A stretch of DNA of 64,000 bases. It comes from Bradyrhizobium sp. AUGA SZCCT0176. Lineage in GTDB: Bacteria > Pseudomonadota > Alphaproteobacteria > Rhizobiales > Xanthobacteraceae. Under the pieces are notes generated by a model. It made no database searches. It was not told the origin of the DNA and saw only the letters and a list, made by a program, of their open reading frames with translations. Location: positions 868,001-932,000 of the forward strand of contig NZ_JAFCMB010000001.1 in the NCBI RefSeq assembly GCF_018130145.1, written 5' to 3'. A program made the position numbers and the translations under genes. Shown here one piece after another: positions 8,494 through 19,483 of this stretch. The first letter of the stretch is position 1; each line of letters begins with the position of its first letter.

Positions 8494-10065
8494 ATGGCCC
8501 GCGATTCGCAAGCCGCATTGGTGGCGCTCACTCGCTTCGGATTCGGCGCGCGCGGCGGCGCATCCGGCGATTTCGTCAACGCGGCTTCTGATCCCCGTGG
8601 CTTCGTCAAGGCGGAGATGAGCCGCCCCAATGGGGTGCTGCTCGAAGTGCCCGGCCTGTCGTCGACCTCGGCGCTCGGCAAGGCGGTGTTCGACTATCAG
8701 TTCGAGATCCAGCAGGCGCGCGACGCGGCTTCTAAATCCGCGCCGTCAGCCGCGACCGAAGGGCCGCAACCGCCTGTCGATGCGAAAGGGCAACGGCGAA
8801 ACCTGTCGCTCAACAGCATTGCCATGGACATGGCGCCGAGGGAGCTGCCGGCGAAGCCGCAGGAAAACGCCGCCGCGCCGAACGCGTCGCCCGCGGCAAT
8901 GTCTCCCGAGACGACGCAGCCAAATGCGCCGAGACCGCCGCCGCAACCGCTCAACATCATCCAGAAGACGTTTCGGGCCGAAGCGCTGGCGCGGCTGCAG
9001 CGGGCCATCATCGCCGATTGCGGGTTCACTGAGCGGCTTGTCGTGTTCTGGTCCAATCATTTTTGCATCTCCGCCAACTAGGGCGGGGTGGCGCGGATGT
9101 GGGCGGGCTCGTTCGAGCGTGAAGCGATCCGGCCCTTCGTGCTCGGACGCTTCGGCGACATGCTGAAGGCGGTCGAGCAGCATCCGGCGATGCTGTTCTT
9201 TCTCGACAACCAGCAATCGCTGGGTCCGGATTCGCGCGCCGGGAAAAACCGCAACCGCGGCCTGAACGAAAATCTCGCGCGCGAAATCCTGGAGCTGCAT
9301 ACGCTCGGCGTCGGCGGCGGCTATTCGCAGGACGACGTGACGTCGCTGGCGCGGATCATCACGGGGTGGACCTATGCCGGACGGCAGGGCCAGCTCGGCG
9401 CGCCCGGCACCTTCGTATTCAACGCCAATGCGCACCAGCCGGGCGCGCAGCGCGTGATGGGCAAGAGCTACGAGTCCAATGGCGTGGTGCAGGGCGAGGC
9501 GGTGCTGGCGGATATCGCGCGGCACCCCTCGACCGCAAAATTCATCGCCACCAAATTCGTCCGTCATTTCGTCGCCGACGATCCGCCGCCGGCGTTGGTG
9601 GCGCGGCTGGCCGATGTATTCGGCAAGACCGACGGCGATCTCAAGGCGCTGGCGACGGCGCTGGTTGATTCCGACGAAGCCTGGAAGGCGCCGCTGACCA
9701 AAGTGCGCTCGCCGTATGAATTCCTGGTCGCGAGCGGCCGCTTGCTGGCGCAAATCCCCGGCGATCCCGGCCGCTATCTCAACGGTCTCAACGTGCTGGG
9801 TCAGCCATTATGGGCGCCCGCCGGCCCGAACGGGTTTCCCGACAGCAACGCGGCATGGGCGGCCCCTGAAGGCATGAAGTTGCGGCTCGATATATCGGCG
9901 CAGATCGCCTCGCGCCTCGCCGACACCATCGATCCGCGCGACCTGCTTGAACTCGTCGCTGCGGACGCAGCGTCGATGGAAACAAGGCGCACGGTCGAGC
10001 GCGCGGAATCGCGGCAGCAGGCGCTGGCGCTATTGCTGATGTCGCCGGAATTCCAGAGGAGATGA
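8494..10065 (+). pseudogene. DUF1800 family protein gene interrupted by an in-frame TAG codon
   Basis: The reading frame encodes a DUF1800 protein of about 523 residues, but codon 196 (bases 9079-9081) is TAG. The frame continues without shift on both sides: FWSNHFCISAN before the stop and GGVARMWAGSFEREAIRP after it, which together look like one uninterrupted family segment. A single A-to-T change from AAG would give TAG. The C-terminal part carries the conserved NENLAREILELHTLG and DDVTSLARIITGWTY. A GTG 7 bases after the stop could reinitiate the second half. The protein normally pairs with DUF1501, which follows directly. The function is unknown in this family. Nonsense mutation, stop read-through and sequencing error cannot be told apart here. 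Confidence 0.8.
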
Positions 10066-10070
10066 CGCCA

Positions 10071-11300
10071 ATGGAAACGAGCATGGACTGCTGCGAAAGC
10101 CCGACATCCCCCTCGCGCCGTGCCGTGCTGCTCGGTGGCGCTTCCTTTGCGGCCTGGGCTTATTTGCCGAAATTCGCGCGTGCTGCCGATGGTCGCGATC
10201 CACGTCTGGTTGTCGTCATCCTGCGCGGTGCGCTGGATGGCCTTGCGACCGTCGCCCCCATCGGCGACCCCGATTATGCCGGCCTGCATGGCTCGATCGC
10301 GCTGAATTCGAGCGGACCCAACGCCGCGCTGATGCTGGATTCGTTCTTCGCGCTGCATCCGGCGATGCCTGAATTCGCGCGGATGTACCGCCAGAAGCAG
10401 GCCGCGGTGATTCATGCGGTCGCGACCTCCTATCGCGAGCGCTCGCATTTCGACGGGCAGGATGTGCTCGAAAGCGGCTTTGCCGGTCCGGGCCGGGTGC
10501 AATCGGGCTGGCTCAACCGCGCGCTGGAATCATTGCCGAAGGGCGAACGCGTGATGAGCGCGCTCGGCGTCGGCCCAGCCACGCCGCTGGTGCTGCGCGG
10601 CGCGGCGCCGACCGTCGGCTGGACCCCGGTGGCGCTGCCGCAGGCCGCCGAGGACACCGCAATGCGCCTGATCGAACTCTATCGCCACCGCGATCCGGCG
10701 CTGGCGGCGGCGCTGACGCAAGGGCTCGCGCTCGACAAGGCCGCGCAAGGCGACGACATGAAGCCGAAGCCGGGCACCAATGGCGCAGGTGCGATGCGGC
10801 TGGTGGCGCGCGGCGCCGCCAAGCTGATGGCGGCCGATGACGGCCCGCGGATCGGCGCGCTCGCCTTCGACGGCTGGGATACCCACGCCAATGAAGGCGG
10901 GCCGGTCGGACGTCTGGCGCAGTTGCTGTCGGGCCTGGACGGCGCGCTCGCGGAATTCGAAAGTGGCTTAGGGGCACGCTGGCGCGACACCGTCGCGGTG
11001 GTCGTCACAGAATTTGGCCGCACCGCGCGCATCAACGGCACCGCAGGCACCGACCATGGCACCGGCACCGTGGCGCTGCTCGCCGGCGGCGCGGTGAAGG
11101 GCGGCCGGGTGATCTCGGACTGGCCCGGCCTGAAGGTAGCCAATCTCTACCAGGCCCGCGACCTCGCCCCGACCACGGACCTCCGCGCCATCATGAAAGG
11201 CGTGCTGCAGGATCAGTTCGGCCTGGCCGAGCGTGTGCTGGCGGAAACGGTGTTTCCGGACAGCGCGTCAGTGAAGCCGATGAAGGGATTGGTGGGGTAG
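10071..11300 (+). CDS. DUF1501 family protein with Tat signal
   Basis: A 409-residue protein of the DUF1501 family, which has a sulfatase/alkaline-phosphatase-like fold. The N terminus has a twin-arginine signal (SPSRRAVLLGG, Arg16-Arg17) followed by a hydrophobic stretch and ARAAD, so it should be exported folded by Tat. Later segments include VVVILRGALDGLATV, the GWDTHANEGG motif and VVVTEFGRTARINGTAGTDHG, typical of the family. An ATG at 10062 overlaps the upstream stop codon, but the AGGAG at 10057-10061 is spaced for the ATG at 10071. It is co-transcribed with the DUF1800 gene. The biological role is unknown. Confidence 0.85.
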   Translation: METSMDCCESPTSPSRRAVLLGGASFAAWAYLPKFARAADGRDPRLVVVILRGALDGLATVAPIGDPDYAGLHGSIALNSSGPNAALMLDSFFALHPAMPEFARMYRQKQAAVIHAVATSYRERSHFDGQDVLESGFAGPGRVQSGWLNRALESLPKGERVMSALGVGPATPLVLRGAAPTVGWTPVALPQAAEDTAMRLIELYRHRDPALAAALTQGLALDKAAQGDDMKPKPGTNGAGAMRLVARGAAKLMAADDGPRIGALAFDGWDTHANEGGPVGRLAQLLSGLDGALAEFESGLGARWRDTVAVVVTEFGRTARINGTAGTDHGTGTVALLAGGAVKGGRVISDWPGLKVANLYQARDLAPTTDLRAIMKGVLQDQFGLAERVLAETVFPDSASVKPMKGLVG

Positions 11301-11318
11301 GGCGGCGCCACTGACAGT

Positions 11319-11461
11319 GTCGTCCCGGCCTTGAGCTCAGATGCGCAATTGCGCATCGGGGGACCCATACGCCGCGGCCCATCGGTGAGATCGCCGGCGT
11401 TAGCGACCTTCTGCAACAATAACGGCCGCGGCGTATGGGTCCCGGCGTTCGCCGGGACGAC
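11319..11461. repeat. intergenic palindromic repeat, family B, copy 2
   Basis: The ends are GTCGTCCCGGCC and CGCCGGGACGAC, with an inner pair GGGGACCCATACGCCGCGG and CCGCGGCGTATGGGTCCC, so the whole unit can fold into a long hairpin. It lies between the convergent DUF1501 and aldo/keto reductase genes and could act as a bidirectional transcription barrier. Confidence 0.75.
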
Positions 11462-11480
11462 ACCGTTTATGTTGCCTCCA

Positions 11481-12422
11481 CTACCCCTTCGTAATCGCAT
11501 CGATCTCCGCCAGTTCCTGCACGCTCAACTGCCAGCTGATCGCTTTTACGTTCTGCTCGACCTGTTCGACGCGGGTGGCGCCGGCGATGACACTGGAGAC
11601 TTGCGGGTGCGAGGCGAGCCAGGAGAAGGCGAGCTCGAGCATGGTATGGCCGCTCTTGTCGGCGAAGGCCTGCAGCTTCTCGACGATGTCTTCATTACGC
11701 GGCGTGACGTAACGCTCCTTGAGCGCGGGGGCTTTTGCAAAACGCGTGTCGTCGGGCGCGGCGGCGCCGCGCTTGTATTTACCGGTGAGCAAGCCGCTTG
11801 CCAGCGGGAAGAACGGCAGCAGGCCGAGCTTGTATTCCTTCGCGGCCGGCAACAGATCCTTTTCGATGTCGCGCACCACGAGGCTGTATTCGTCCTGGCA
11901 GGAGACGAAGCGGTTGACGTTCATCTGCCGCGCGACCAGTTCGGCCTCGGCGATGCGCCAGGCCGGAAAATTCGAATTGCCGATGTAGCGGACCTTGCCC
12001 TGGCGGACGAGATCGTCGAGCGCGCGCATGGTCTCCTCGATCGGCGTCAACGGATCGTAATCGTGCTGCTGGTAGAGATCGATGTAGTCGGTCTTCAGCC
12101 GTGTCAGGCTGGCCTCGACCGCGGACATGATGTAGCGGCGCGAAGCGCCCTGCTTGGTGCCGTCCGTGCTCATCGGCTTGGAATATTTCGTCGCCAGCAC
12201 GATGTCCTTGCGGCGGTCGCCGAGCACGGTGCCGAGCACGGTCTCGGAGCCGCCCATCCCGGCATAGATGTCGGCGGTGTCGAACAGGGTGATGCCAAGG
12301 TCGATCGCCTTGTGGATCACCTTGCGCGATGTTTCGAGGTCGGTGCGCTGGCCGAAATTGTTGCAGCCGAGGCCGACGGCGGAAACGCGCAGGCCGGAGC
12401 CGCCGAGATTGCGAATTTGCAT
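11481..12422 (-). CDS. aldo/keto reductase
   Basis: A 313-residue (beta/alpha)8-barrel oxidoreductase of the aldo/keto reductase superfamily that uses NADPH. The catalytic tetrad is visible: Asp48 and Tyr53 in LFDTADIYAGMGGSE, Lys79 in LATKYSK, and His120 in DLYQQHDYD. The C-terminal NADPH-binding part has SSVIAGATRVEQVEQN. The overall pattern is closest to the YghZ/potassium-channel-beta type. The ATG at 12422 has an AGGAT-type ribosome site before it. The carbonyl substrate is unknown. Confidence 0.9.
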   Translation of the reverse strand: MQIRNLGGSGLRVSAVGLGCNNFGQRTDLETSRKVIHKAIDLGITLFDTADIYAGMGGSETVLGTVLGDRRKDIVLATKYSKPMSTDGTKQGASRRYIMSAVEASLTRLKTDYIDLYQQHDYDPLTPIEETMRALDDLVRQGKVRYIGNSNFPAWRIAEAELVARQMNVNRFVSCQDEYSLVVRDIEKDLLPAAKEYKLGLLPFFPLASGLLTGKYKRGAAAPDDTRFAKAPALKERYVTPRNEDIVEKLQAFADKSGHTMLELAFSWLASHPQVSSVIAGATRVEQVEQNVKAISWQLSVQELAEIDAITKG

Positions 12423-12710
12423 GGGAGATCCTGTGGGGTGGGGCGAGGAGGCCGCATTGTGGCCCGCGCCCCCCTCAGCCCGCAAGATGCGGTCTGACCG
12501 CGCACGGCATGCCTGAGCAGCAGTTCCGGCGTAGCTCGGCGTAAAGGGTATGAAAGTGCTGCGAAAAAAGATGCGGCCCCGGTCAGACGCGGCGACTGAC
12601 GGGGGCCGCTGGGGGCGCGTGATCCGAGACGGGGGGCCTGATCAAACGCAGGCGCAACCTAACCGGGCTTTGTTACGCCCCGGTGACATCTGGATTTATC
12701 CACAGGCTGT

Positions 12711-13172
12711 TCAGAACACCTTGCGATAGACGACAATCCCGGTCTTCTCCGCCACCTTGTCGTAAAGCTGCATCGCGGTGTGATTTGTGTTGTAGGTGAA
12801 CCAGTACACGCGCGGCGATCCGGCGAGCCTGGCCTGTTCGTAGACGCCGTTGATCAGCGCGCGGCCGACACCCTTGCCGCGCGCGGCTTCGCTGGTGAAC
12901 AGATCCTGCATGTAGAACGTCGGCTCGATCGCGGTGGTTGAGCGGTGAAGCAGATAATGTGCCAGCCCGAGCAGTTCTCCGTCGCGTTCGGCGACCAAAG
13001 CGTGCACCGGCTCGTAGGCATCGAAGAAGCGCGCCCAGGTCATCGCGGTGATGGCGGGATCGAGCGCGGTCGGTCCCGTCCGCTCGTAGAACGCGTTATA
13101 GCCGTCCCACAAAGGCAGCCATTTTGCGTAGTCCTGTCTCGTGACAAAACGAATCGTTACATCGCCGGGCAT
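12711..13172 (-). CDS. GNAT-family N-acetyltransferase
   Basis: A 153-residue acetyltransferase. It has the acetyl-CoA loop in SEAARGKGVGRALINGVYEQA (R/Q-x-x-G-x-G/A) and the C-terminal YNTNHTAMQLYDKVAEKTG. The N-terminal DYAKWLPLWDGYNAFYERTG is typical of a rhizobial GNAT subgroup of about 150 residues. The substrate is unknown. It is a single gene; the 290 bases to its left show no further gene. Confidence 0.82.
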   Translation of the reverse strand: MPGDVTIRFVTRQDYAKWLPLWDGYNAFYERTGPTALDPAITAMTWARFFDAYEPVHALVAERDGELLGLAHYLLHRSTTAIEPTFYMQDLFTSEAARGKGVGRALINGVYEQARLAGSPRVYWFTYNTNHTAMQLYDKVAEKTGIVVYRKVF

Positions 13173-13303
13173 GTTTGATTCCGTATTCGGCAAGGGAGCT
13201 TCGGGAAGGGAGCGGCGTCGTCGACGCGCTGGCTGATAGCGCCAGCCTACAGGCGCCACCGCAACGGATCAATCGGGAGAGAGGCTTTGCCGCGTCGCTG
13301 CTG

Positions 13304-14116
13304 CTATTCGGCGGCGCGCAGGTGCCGCGCCAGGCTGCGTTCGCCGCCGCCGCGCAGCGAACGGTAGTAGTCGGCATTGCCGATGTCGTCGGTATGGCGG
13401 ACGAGGTCGGTGACCGGCGTATAGCTCAGCATGCGCCCGCCATCGGGCAGCGCCGTGCAGGAAAAGCGCAGTACCTGCCCGTCAGCCATCTTGATGTTGA
13501 TCGGCGTGGAATCGCCGGCCCGCATCATCTCAGTGCGCTGCGCGATGAAGAGGCTCAATTCGTCTTCCGGCAACTCGTAGGCGCCGGTGTCGCGGCCGTG
13601 ATACATCAGCGCGATGAACGGCGGCTTGGCGTCGGCCTGCTCGTCGGACAGCGAAAAATAGTCGCGAAAGGCACGGTTGATGAATTCGGCGCGGGTGTCG
13701 GAATCGAGCAGCACGATTCCGATATCGACCTGGTCGAGCGCGGCCGACAGCCGCATCGCGGTGGCATGGTGCTTCTGCTCCCAGGCGAAGGCGTCGATCC
13801 ATTTTTGCCGCAGCAGGCCGGTGATCACAGCGGTTCCGACCGCGGTCGCCGCCAGCAGCAGCATGCGCATCAGGTCGGAGGCGTCATAACCCGGCACGGC
13901 GCGATGGTTGAGGAAGAACAGCGCCGAGGACACGACGGCAATCGCGGCGCTGGTCAGGCCGGAGGCGAGCCCGCTGATGGAACTGGCCAATGCCACGATG
14001 CAGACGAACAGCGGTGCGGGGTTCGGGACCGCAATGACATAACGGTCGACCAGGAAGGCGGCGAGCGCCGTCGCTGTCGTCAGAGCCGGACCGGAGATGG
14101 CGCGCCAGTCGAACAT
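13304..14116 (-). CDS. membrane-bound PAS-domain protein
   Basis: A 270-residue protein. The first 110 residues contain four hydrophobic segments resembling the DUF4118 membrane region of KdpD-type sensors. From about residue 125 there is a PAS fold (LDQVDIGIVLLDSDTRAEFI, then FRDYFSLSDEQ and FSCTALPDGGRMLSYTPVTD). There is no histidine kinase, GGDEF or EAL output domain, so it either signals through a partner or is a truncated sensor. The C terminus is a short charged tail. It stands alone, with no regulator gene beside it. Confidence 0.7.
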   Translation of the reverse strand: MFDWRAISGPALTTATALAAFLVDRYVIAVPNPAPLFVCIVALASSISGLASGLTSAAIAVVSSALFFLNHRAVPGYDASDLMRMLLLAATAVGTAVITGLLRQKWIDAFAWEQKHHATAMRLSAALDQVDIGIVLLDSDTRAEFINRAFRDYFSLSDEQADAKPPFIALMYHGRDTGAYELPEDELSLFIAQRTEMMRAGDSTPINIKMADGQVLRFSCTALPDGGRMLSYTPVTDLVRHTDDIGNADYYRSLRGGGERSLARHLRAAE

Positions 14117-14356
14117 GCCGGTTCTCGCTGCCTCCCAAGGCGTTGATCGAGCGGCCGTTTGAGGCCGTCCCGTTGCGTCGAGAATAAGGCACGCAGTGTG
14201 ACGGATGTTTCATTTTGCGGCGGGTTTTCTTTTTCTTTCATTAAGACAGGGTTGACTGCCTGCGCAAAGCTTTCGCGTTTTTGAATTCAAATGCTATGCG
14301 AAACGGCTGGAACCGGGCTCCGTGCCCGCTTGTTAGCGCACGTAATTCATGAGGAC

Positions 14357-14713
14357 ATGATGCCGACCGTCTCCCCGCAGATCCTGCCGATATTGATGCT
14401 GTTTGCCTCCAACGTCTTCATGACCTTTGCCTGGTACGGCCATCTCAAATTCAAGCAAACCCCGCTGGTGCTGATCATTCTGGCGAGTTGGGGGATCGCG
14501 TTTTTCGAATACTGGCTGGCGGTGCCGGCCAACCGCTGGGGCAGCGCGGTCTATTCGGCAGCCCAGCTCAAGACCATGCAGGAAGTGATCACGCTGGTCG
14601 TGTTCGCGGCATTTTCGACGCTGTATCTGAAGGAGCCGCTGGCCTGGAATCACGCTCTGGGTTTTCTCTTGATTGCCGGCGGGGCATTTTTGATTTTTCA
14701 CAAATGGGGCTAA
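14357..14713 (+). CDS. DMT-family membrane protein (DUF486)
   Basis: A 118-residue membrane protein with four hydrophobic helices and the DUF486 pattern FMTFAWYGHLKF, ASWGIAFFEYWLAVPANRWG and LKEPLAWNHALGF. The fold is a half-size drug/metabolite transporter, so it probably acts as a dimer in the inner membrane. Two adjacent ATG codons (14357 and 14360) follow a GAGGA; the second has better spacing. The substrate is unknown. Confidence 0.82.
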   Translation: MMPTVSPQILPILMLFASNVFMTFAWYGHLKFKQTPLVLIILASWGIAFFEYWLAVPANRWGSAVYSAAQLKTMQEVITLVVFAAFSTLYLKEPLAWNHALGFLLIAGGAFLIFHKWG

Positions 14714-14716
14714 CTC

Positions 14717-15214
14717 TCAAAGACCGGTGATCGAGCGATAGTGATCGAGCAGGCTCTTGCCGGAATCATAGATGATGTTGGCGATGCGCCAATCGTCGTC
14801 CGGACCGATGACGTGAACCAGGATCCGGTGCGGCTGGCCGCGATGCTCGATCTCGACGCGGATGGTGGCCGGCCCCATCTCGTCGCCGGAATGGTGCTCG
14901 ACCTTGCCGACCTTGATCTCGGCGCCCGGCAGCACGCCCCAGCCGAAGAAGGCGTTGAGCAGCGGGCCGATCGTCTGGTTCTTCGGATATTGCCGCGGCG
15001 CCTGCATCAACCGGCGCATGCCGGGCGAGAACAGCGCGTGGAAGGCGTCGTTGCCAAGCGGGGTCTTGGCGGCGTGCAGGCGCGCCTGCTTGTAATAGGT
15101 GGTTTCGACGAATTCCCTGACGCTGAGGCCGCCGCATTCGGCGCGGCCGGGCCGCGTGGCGGCGAGCAGTGTCAGGGCTCCCGACATGACGAAAACAAAC
15201 TGGCGCCGGTTCAT
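14717..15214 (-). CDS. exported protein of unknown function
   Basis: A 165-residue protein with a likely signal peptide: MNRRQFVFVMSGALTLLAA followed by PGRAEC, with a cleavage site near residue 25. The start has two arginines, so Tat export is possible. The mature part has an alpha/beta pattern (IRVEIEHRGQPHRILVHVIG, then DDWRIANIIYDSGKSLLDHY) that resembles small periplasmic proteins of the DUF3828 type. I cannot assign a function. It converges with the DMT gene, with only 3 bases between stop codons. Confidence 0.65.
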   Translation of the reverse strand: MNRRQFVFVMSGALTLLAATRPGRAECGGLSVREFVETTYYKQARLHAAKTPLGNDAFHALFSPGMRRLMQAPRQYPKNQTIGPLLNAFFGWGVLPGAEIKVGKVEHHSGDEMGPATIRVEIEHRGQPHRILVHVIGPDDDWRIANIIYDSGKSLLDHYRSITGL

Positions 15215-15293
15215 GCGTTGCGTGTCCGAAAACTGTTGGACCTTGCCTTTGGTCGCAGCTTCCCGTTCACGCGTTCATCCGCGTTTGGGCGTA

Positions 15294-15398
15294 TAGAGCG
15301 TTTTCCAGCGAAGTGGATACCGGTTCGCGTCAAGAAAACGCGTCAAAACAAGAATCTAGAGAGCCGTTCCGATTCCATCGGAACGGAAAAGGCTCTAG
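15294..15398 (+). repeat. 105-bp repeat, family E, copy 1 (intergenic)
   Basis: It begins TAGAGCGTTTTCCAGCGAAG and ends GGAACGGAAAAGGCTCTAG. Inside are GAAAACGC facing AGCGTTTTC and an inverted pair GTTCCGATTCC/ATCGGAAC. It ends one base before the stop codon of the leftward sugar dehydrogenase gene. A copy of identical length is inside the coding region at 46106, an inverted copy is at 38086, and a degenerate one is at 19481. Confidence 0.8.
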
Positions 15399-16559
15399 TC
15401 ACTTTGCAGAGGGCGTCACCCGCAGGATCCGTCCGTTGGAGCTGTCGGTCAGCAGCCACAGGGCGCCGTCCGGGCCTTGCCTGACGTCGCGAATCCGCTC
15501 GTGCAGATTTTGCAGCAGGCGCTCTTCGCCCGCGACGCCATTGCCGTTCAGCGACAACCGCACCAGCATGCTGCCGGACAGCGCGCCGACGAACAGGCTG
15601 CCGGACCATTTTGGAAACAGCTTGCCGGTATAGAACAGCATGCCGGATGGGGAGATCGACGGCACCCAGTATTTGACCGGCTGCTCCATGCCGTCTTTGG
15701 CGGTGCTTTCATGGATCTTGCCGCCGCTGTATTCGAGGCCGAAGCCGATCACCGGCCAGCCGTAATTCTTTGCCGTCCTGATGATGTTGAGCTCGTCGCC
15801 GCCGCGTGGGCCGTGCTCGACTTCCCAGACGTCGCCCGACGCCGGGTTGATCGCGAGGCCCTGTCCGTTGCGGTGGCCGTAACTCCAGATTTCCGGCTTG
15901 GCGCCGGCGCGGCCGATGAACGGGTTGCCGGCGGCGGCCGATCCATCCGGTGCGATCCGGATCACCTTGCCGAGATGATTGCCGAGGTCCTGGGCCTGCT
16001 CGCGATGTGAACCGTGGTCACCCAGCGTCACGAACAAATTGCCGTCGTCGGCCTGCGCGATGCGGCAGCCATAGTGGTTGCCCGACGACAGCGGCCCTTC
16101 CTGGCGGAAGATGATTTTGGTTTCGTCGAGGCGGCCGCCGCCGTCGTTGAGTTTGGCGCGCGCGATCGCGGTGCGGCCGCCGCCGCCGGTCCGCTCCGCA
16201 AAGCAGAAATAGATCGTCTTGTTTTGCGCATAGGATTTGTCGATCGCGACGTCGAGCATTCCGCCTTGGCCGGACGCCCACACGTCGGGCACGCCCTTGA
16301 GCGGCGGCGACAGCTGCCCTTCCGCGGATACTACTCGGATTCGGCCTGGCCGTTCGGTCACCAGCATCCTGCCGTCGGGCAGGAACGCCAGCGACCACGG
16401 ATTGACCAGACCCCTTGCGAAGGTGCGCACTTCGAGTCCGCCGGCGGACGACGGAAACTCCGTCTCTTCGCCGCGGGTGCCGGTGGCGATCACCAAGGTC
16501 GCGGTCAGCAGGATCGCTGCCGTCAGCGCCACGGTCACAAGTCCGACAGGTGTCTTCAT
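15399..16559 (-). CDS. PQQ-dependent sugar dehydrogenase (glucose/sorbosone dehydrogenase family)
   Basis: A 386-residue exported beta-propeller enzyme. Residues 1-30 form a signal peptide or membrane anchor. Family signatures follow: LVNPWSLAFLPDGRMLVTER, QGGMLDVAIDKSY, LFVTLGDHGSHREQAQDLGN, YGHRNGQGLAINPASGDVWE, and EHGPRGGDELN, the catalytic and PQQ/Ca-binding loops of soluble glucose dehydrogenase relatives. It should oxidise a sugar or aldose in the periplasm, passing electrons through PQQ. The stop codon directly abuts the family E repeat. Confidence 0.88.
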   Translation of the reverse strand: MKTPVGLVTVALTAAILLTATLVIATGTRGEETEFPSSAGGLEVRTFARGLVNPWSLAFLPDGRMLVTERPGRIRVVSAEGQLSPPLKGVPDVWASGQGGMLDVAIDKSYAQNKTIYFCFAERTGGGGRTAIARAKLNDGGGRLDETKIIFRQEGPLSSGNHYGCRIAQADDGNLFVTLGDHGSHREQAQDLGNHLGKVIRIAPDGSAAAGNPFIGRAGAKPEIWSYGHRNGQGLAINPASGDVWEVEHGPRGGDELNIIRTAKNYGWPVIGFGLEYSGGKIHESTAKDGMEQPVKYWVPSISPSGMLFYTGKLFPKWSGSLFVGALSGSMLVRLSLNGNGVAGEERLLQNLHERIRDVRQGPDGALWLLTDSSNGRILRVTPSAK

Positions 16560-16628
16560 CTTCGTCCGCCCGCGATGCCAATCATCGCGCGTTGCTCTCG
16601 GAAAAAGTCCAAACAGGAAATGCCGGAG

Positions 16629-16805
16629 TCACGCCGGAATCGGCATGGCCATGGTCACCTTGATCGAGAGCACTGTCAGCGTGACGACGAGGCACAGCGA
16701 CAGCGTACCGATCGCAAGAGAGGCGGCAATGGCGTTGGTCAGTCGGGCGGAAGCGACTGGCGCAGGGCGGCTTTCGAAGCCGGCCGTGCCGGGCGACCGT
16801 ATCAT
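16629..16805 (-). CDS. small single-span membrane protein
   Basis: A 58-residue protein with one long hydrophobic helix (about residues 24-48, LTNAIAASLAIGTLSLCLVV and onward) after a polar N terminus, and a short C-terminal tail. A ribosome binding site AAGGAA lies 8-9 bases before the ATG at 16805. It lies 69 bases upstream of the sugar dehydrogenase gene in the same direction. I do not recognise a family. The well-placed ribosome site and the clean helix support a real gene. Confidence 0.5.
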   Translation of the reverse strand: MIRSPGTAGFESRPAPVASARLTNAIAASLAIGTLSLCLVVTLTVLSIKVTMAMPIPA

Positions 16806-16986
16806 GGGTCTAATTCCTTCAAGACGCGGGCGAATCACCCGCGACATCGGGAAGTTCACAATTGTGGCCGGCAATATTGGGGCGCGAGAGTGCCAAAAAT
16901 GGCGAAATCACGGCAAAGGTTAACGTTATTCCCGCTGTCCTTAACCTTTGGACGCCTCTTCAAGCGAACGTGAATCCGTCCGCGCC

Positions 16987-17640
16987 TCAAGCTCCGGCGG
17001 CGACGCTGGCGGGATCATCGACCTCGGCATCCGGCCGCCAGTCCATGGTCACGAAACCGGGGTTCTGTTCGATCCGCCGCAGCCAGGCGCGGATCGCGGG
17101 GAAGGTCGCCAGGTCAAAGTCGCAGCGGTCGGCGACATGGGTGTAGCCGTACAGCGCGATGTCGGCGACCGTGAGCTGGTCAGCGGCAAAATAGGCCCGG
17201 GTCTTGAGATGGTTTTCCATCACCTGAAGCGCGGCATAGCCGCGCTCCATCCAGTCCTCCAATGCGTGGGTCTGCAGGTCGCGGCCGCCCTTGACCAGCG
17301 ACAGCCAGAAATAGGCCGCGCCGAGATTGGGCTCCAGCGCGTGCTGTTCGAAGAACATCCACTGCAGCGCCTCGGCGCGCTCGACCCGCGATTCCGGCGC
17401 CAGCGAGGTGCCGCCGGCGACGTACCACAGGATGGCGTTGGACTCGGCGAGGTAGCGTCCCTCGGCGACTTCCAGCAGCGGCACCTGTCCGCTCGGGTTC
17501 ATCGCCAGAAAATCCGGCGTCCGGCTTTCGCCGCGCAGGATGTCGACTTCGATCGCGCAATACGGCGCTTTGAGCAGCGACAGCGCAAGGCGGACCTTGT
17601 AGCTGTTGCCGGAGCGCTGCATCGAATAGAGCTTGTACAT
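16987..17640 (-). CDS. glutathione S-transferase family protein
   Basis: A 217-residue GST. The N-terminal thioredoxin-like domain has MYKLYSMQRSGNSYKVRLAL, with Ser in the catalytic position (SGNSYK), then SGQVPLLEV with the cis-proline and AESNAILWYVA for glutathione binding. The helical domain has ADQLTVADIALYGYTHVAD. The ATG at 17640 opens the first strand. It is the third of four GST genes in this window; they are not close copies of one another. The substrate is unknown. Confidence 0.87.
   Translation of the reverse strand: MYKLYSMQRSGNSYKVRLALSLLKAPYCAIEVDILRGESRTPDFLAMNPSGQVPLLEVAEGRYLAESNAILWYVAGGTSLAPESRVERAEALQWMFFEQHALEPNLGAAYFWLSLVKGGRDLQTHALEDWMERGYAALQVMENHLKTRAYFAADQLTVADIALYGYTHVADRCDFDLATFPAIRAWLRRIEQNPGFVTMDWRPDAEVDDPASVAAGA

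Positions 17641-19480
<1,840 letters not shown>

Positions 19481-19483
<3 letters not shown>

Noticed and set aside
7477..8511. A longer version of the HAD protein starting at 8511
   Set aside because: The extra upstream part overlaps the CWC gene in another frame and has no domain; the GTG at 8193 fits the motif I position and couples to the CWC stop codon.
11331..12497. A 388-codon plus-strand frame across the aldo/keto reductase gene
   Set aside because: It reads through a family B repeat and is antisense to a gene with a complete catalytic tetrad.
12696..12704. A perfect DnaA-box-like TTATCCACA
   Set aside because: A single 9-base match in the gap left of the acetyltransferase gene, without a cluster, AT-rich region or dnaA/parAB neighbours, is not evidence of an origin.
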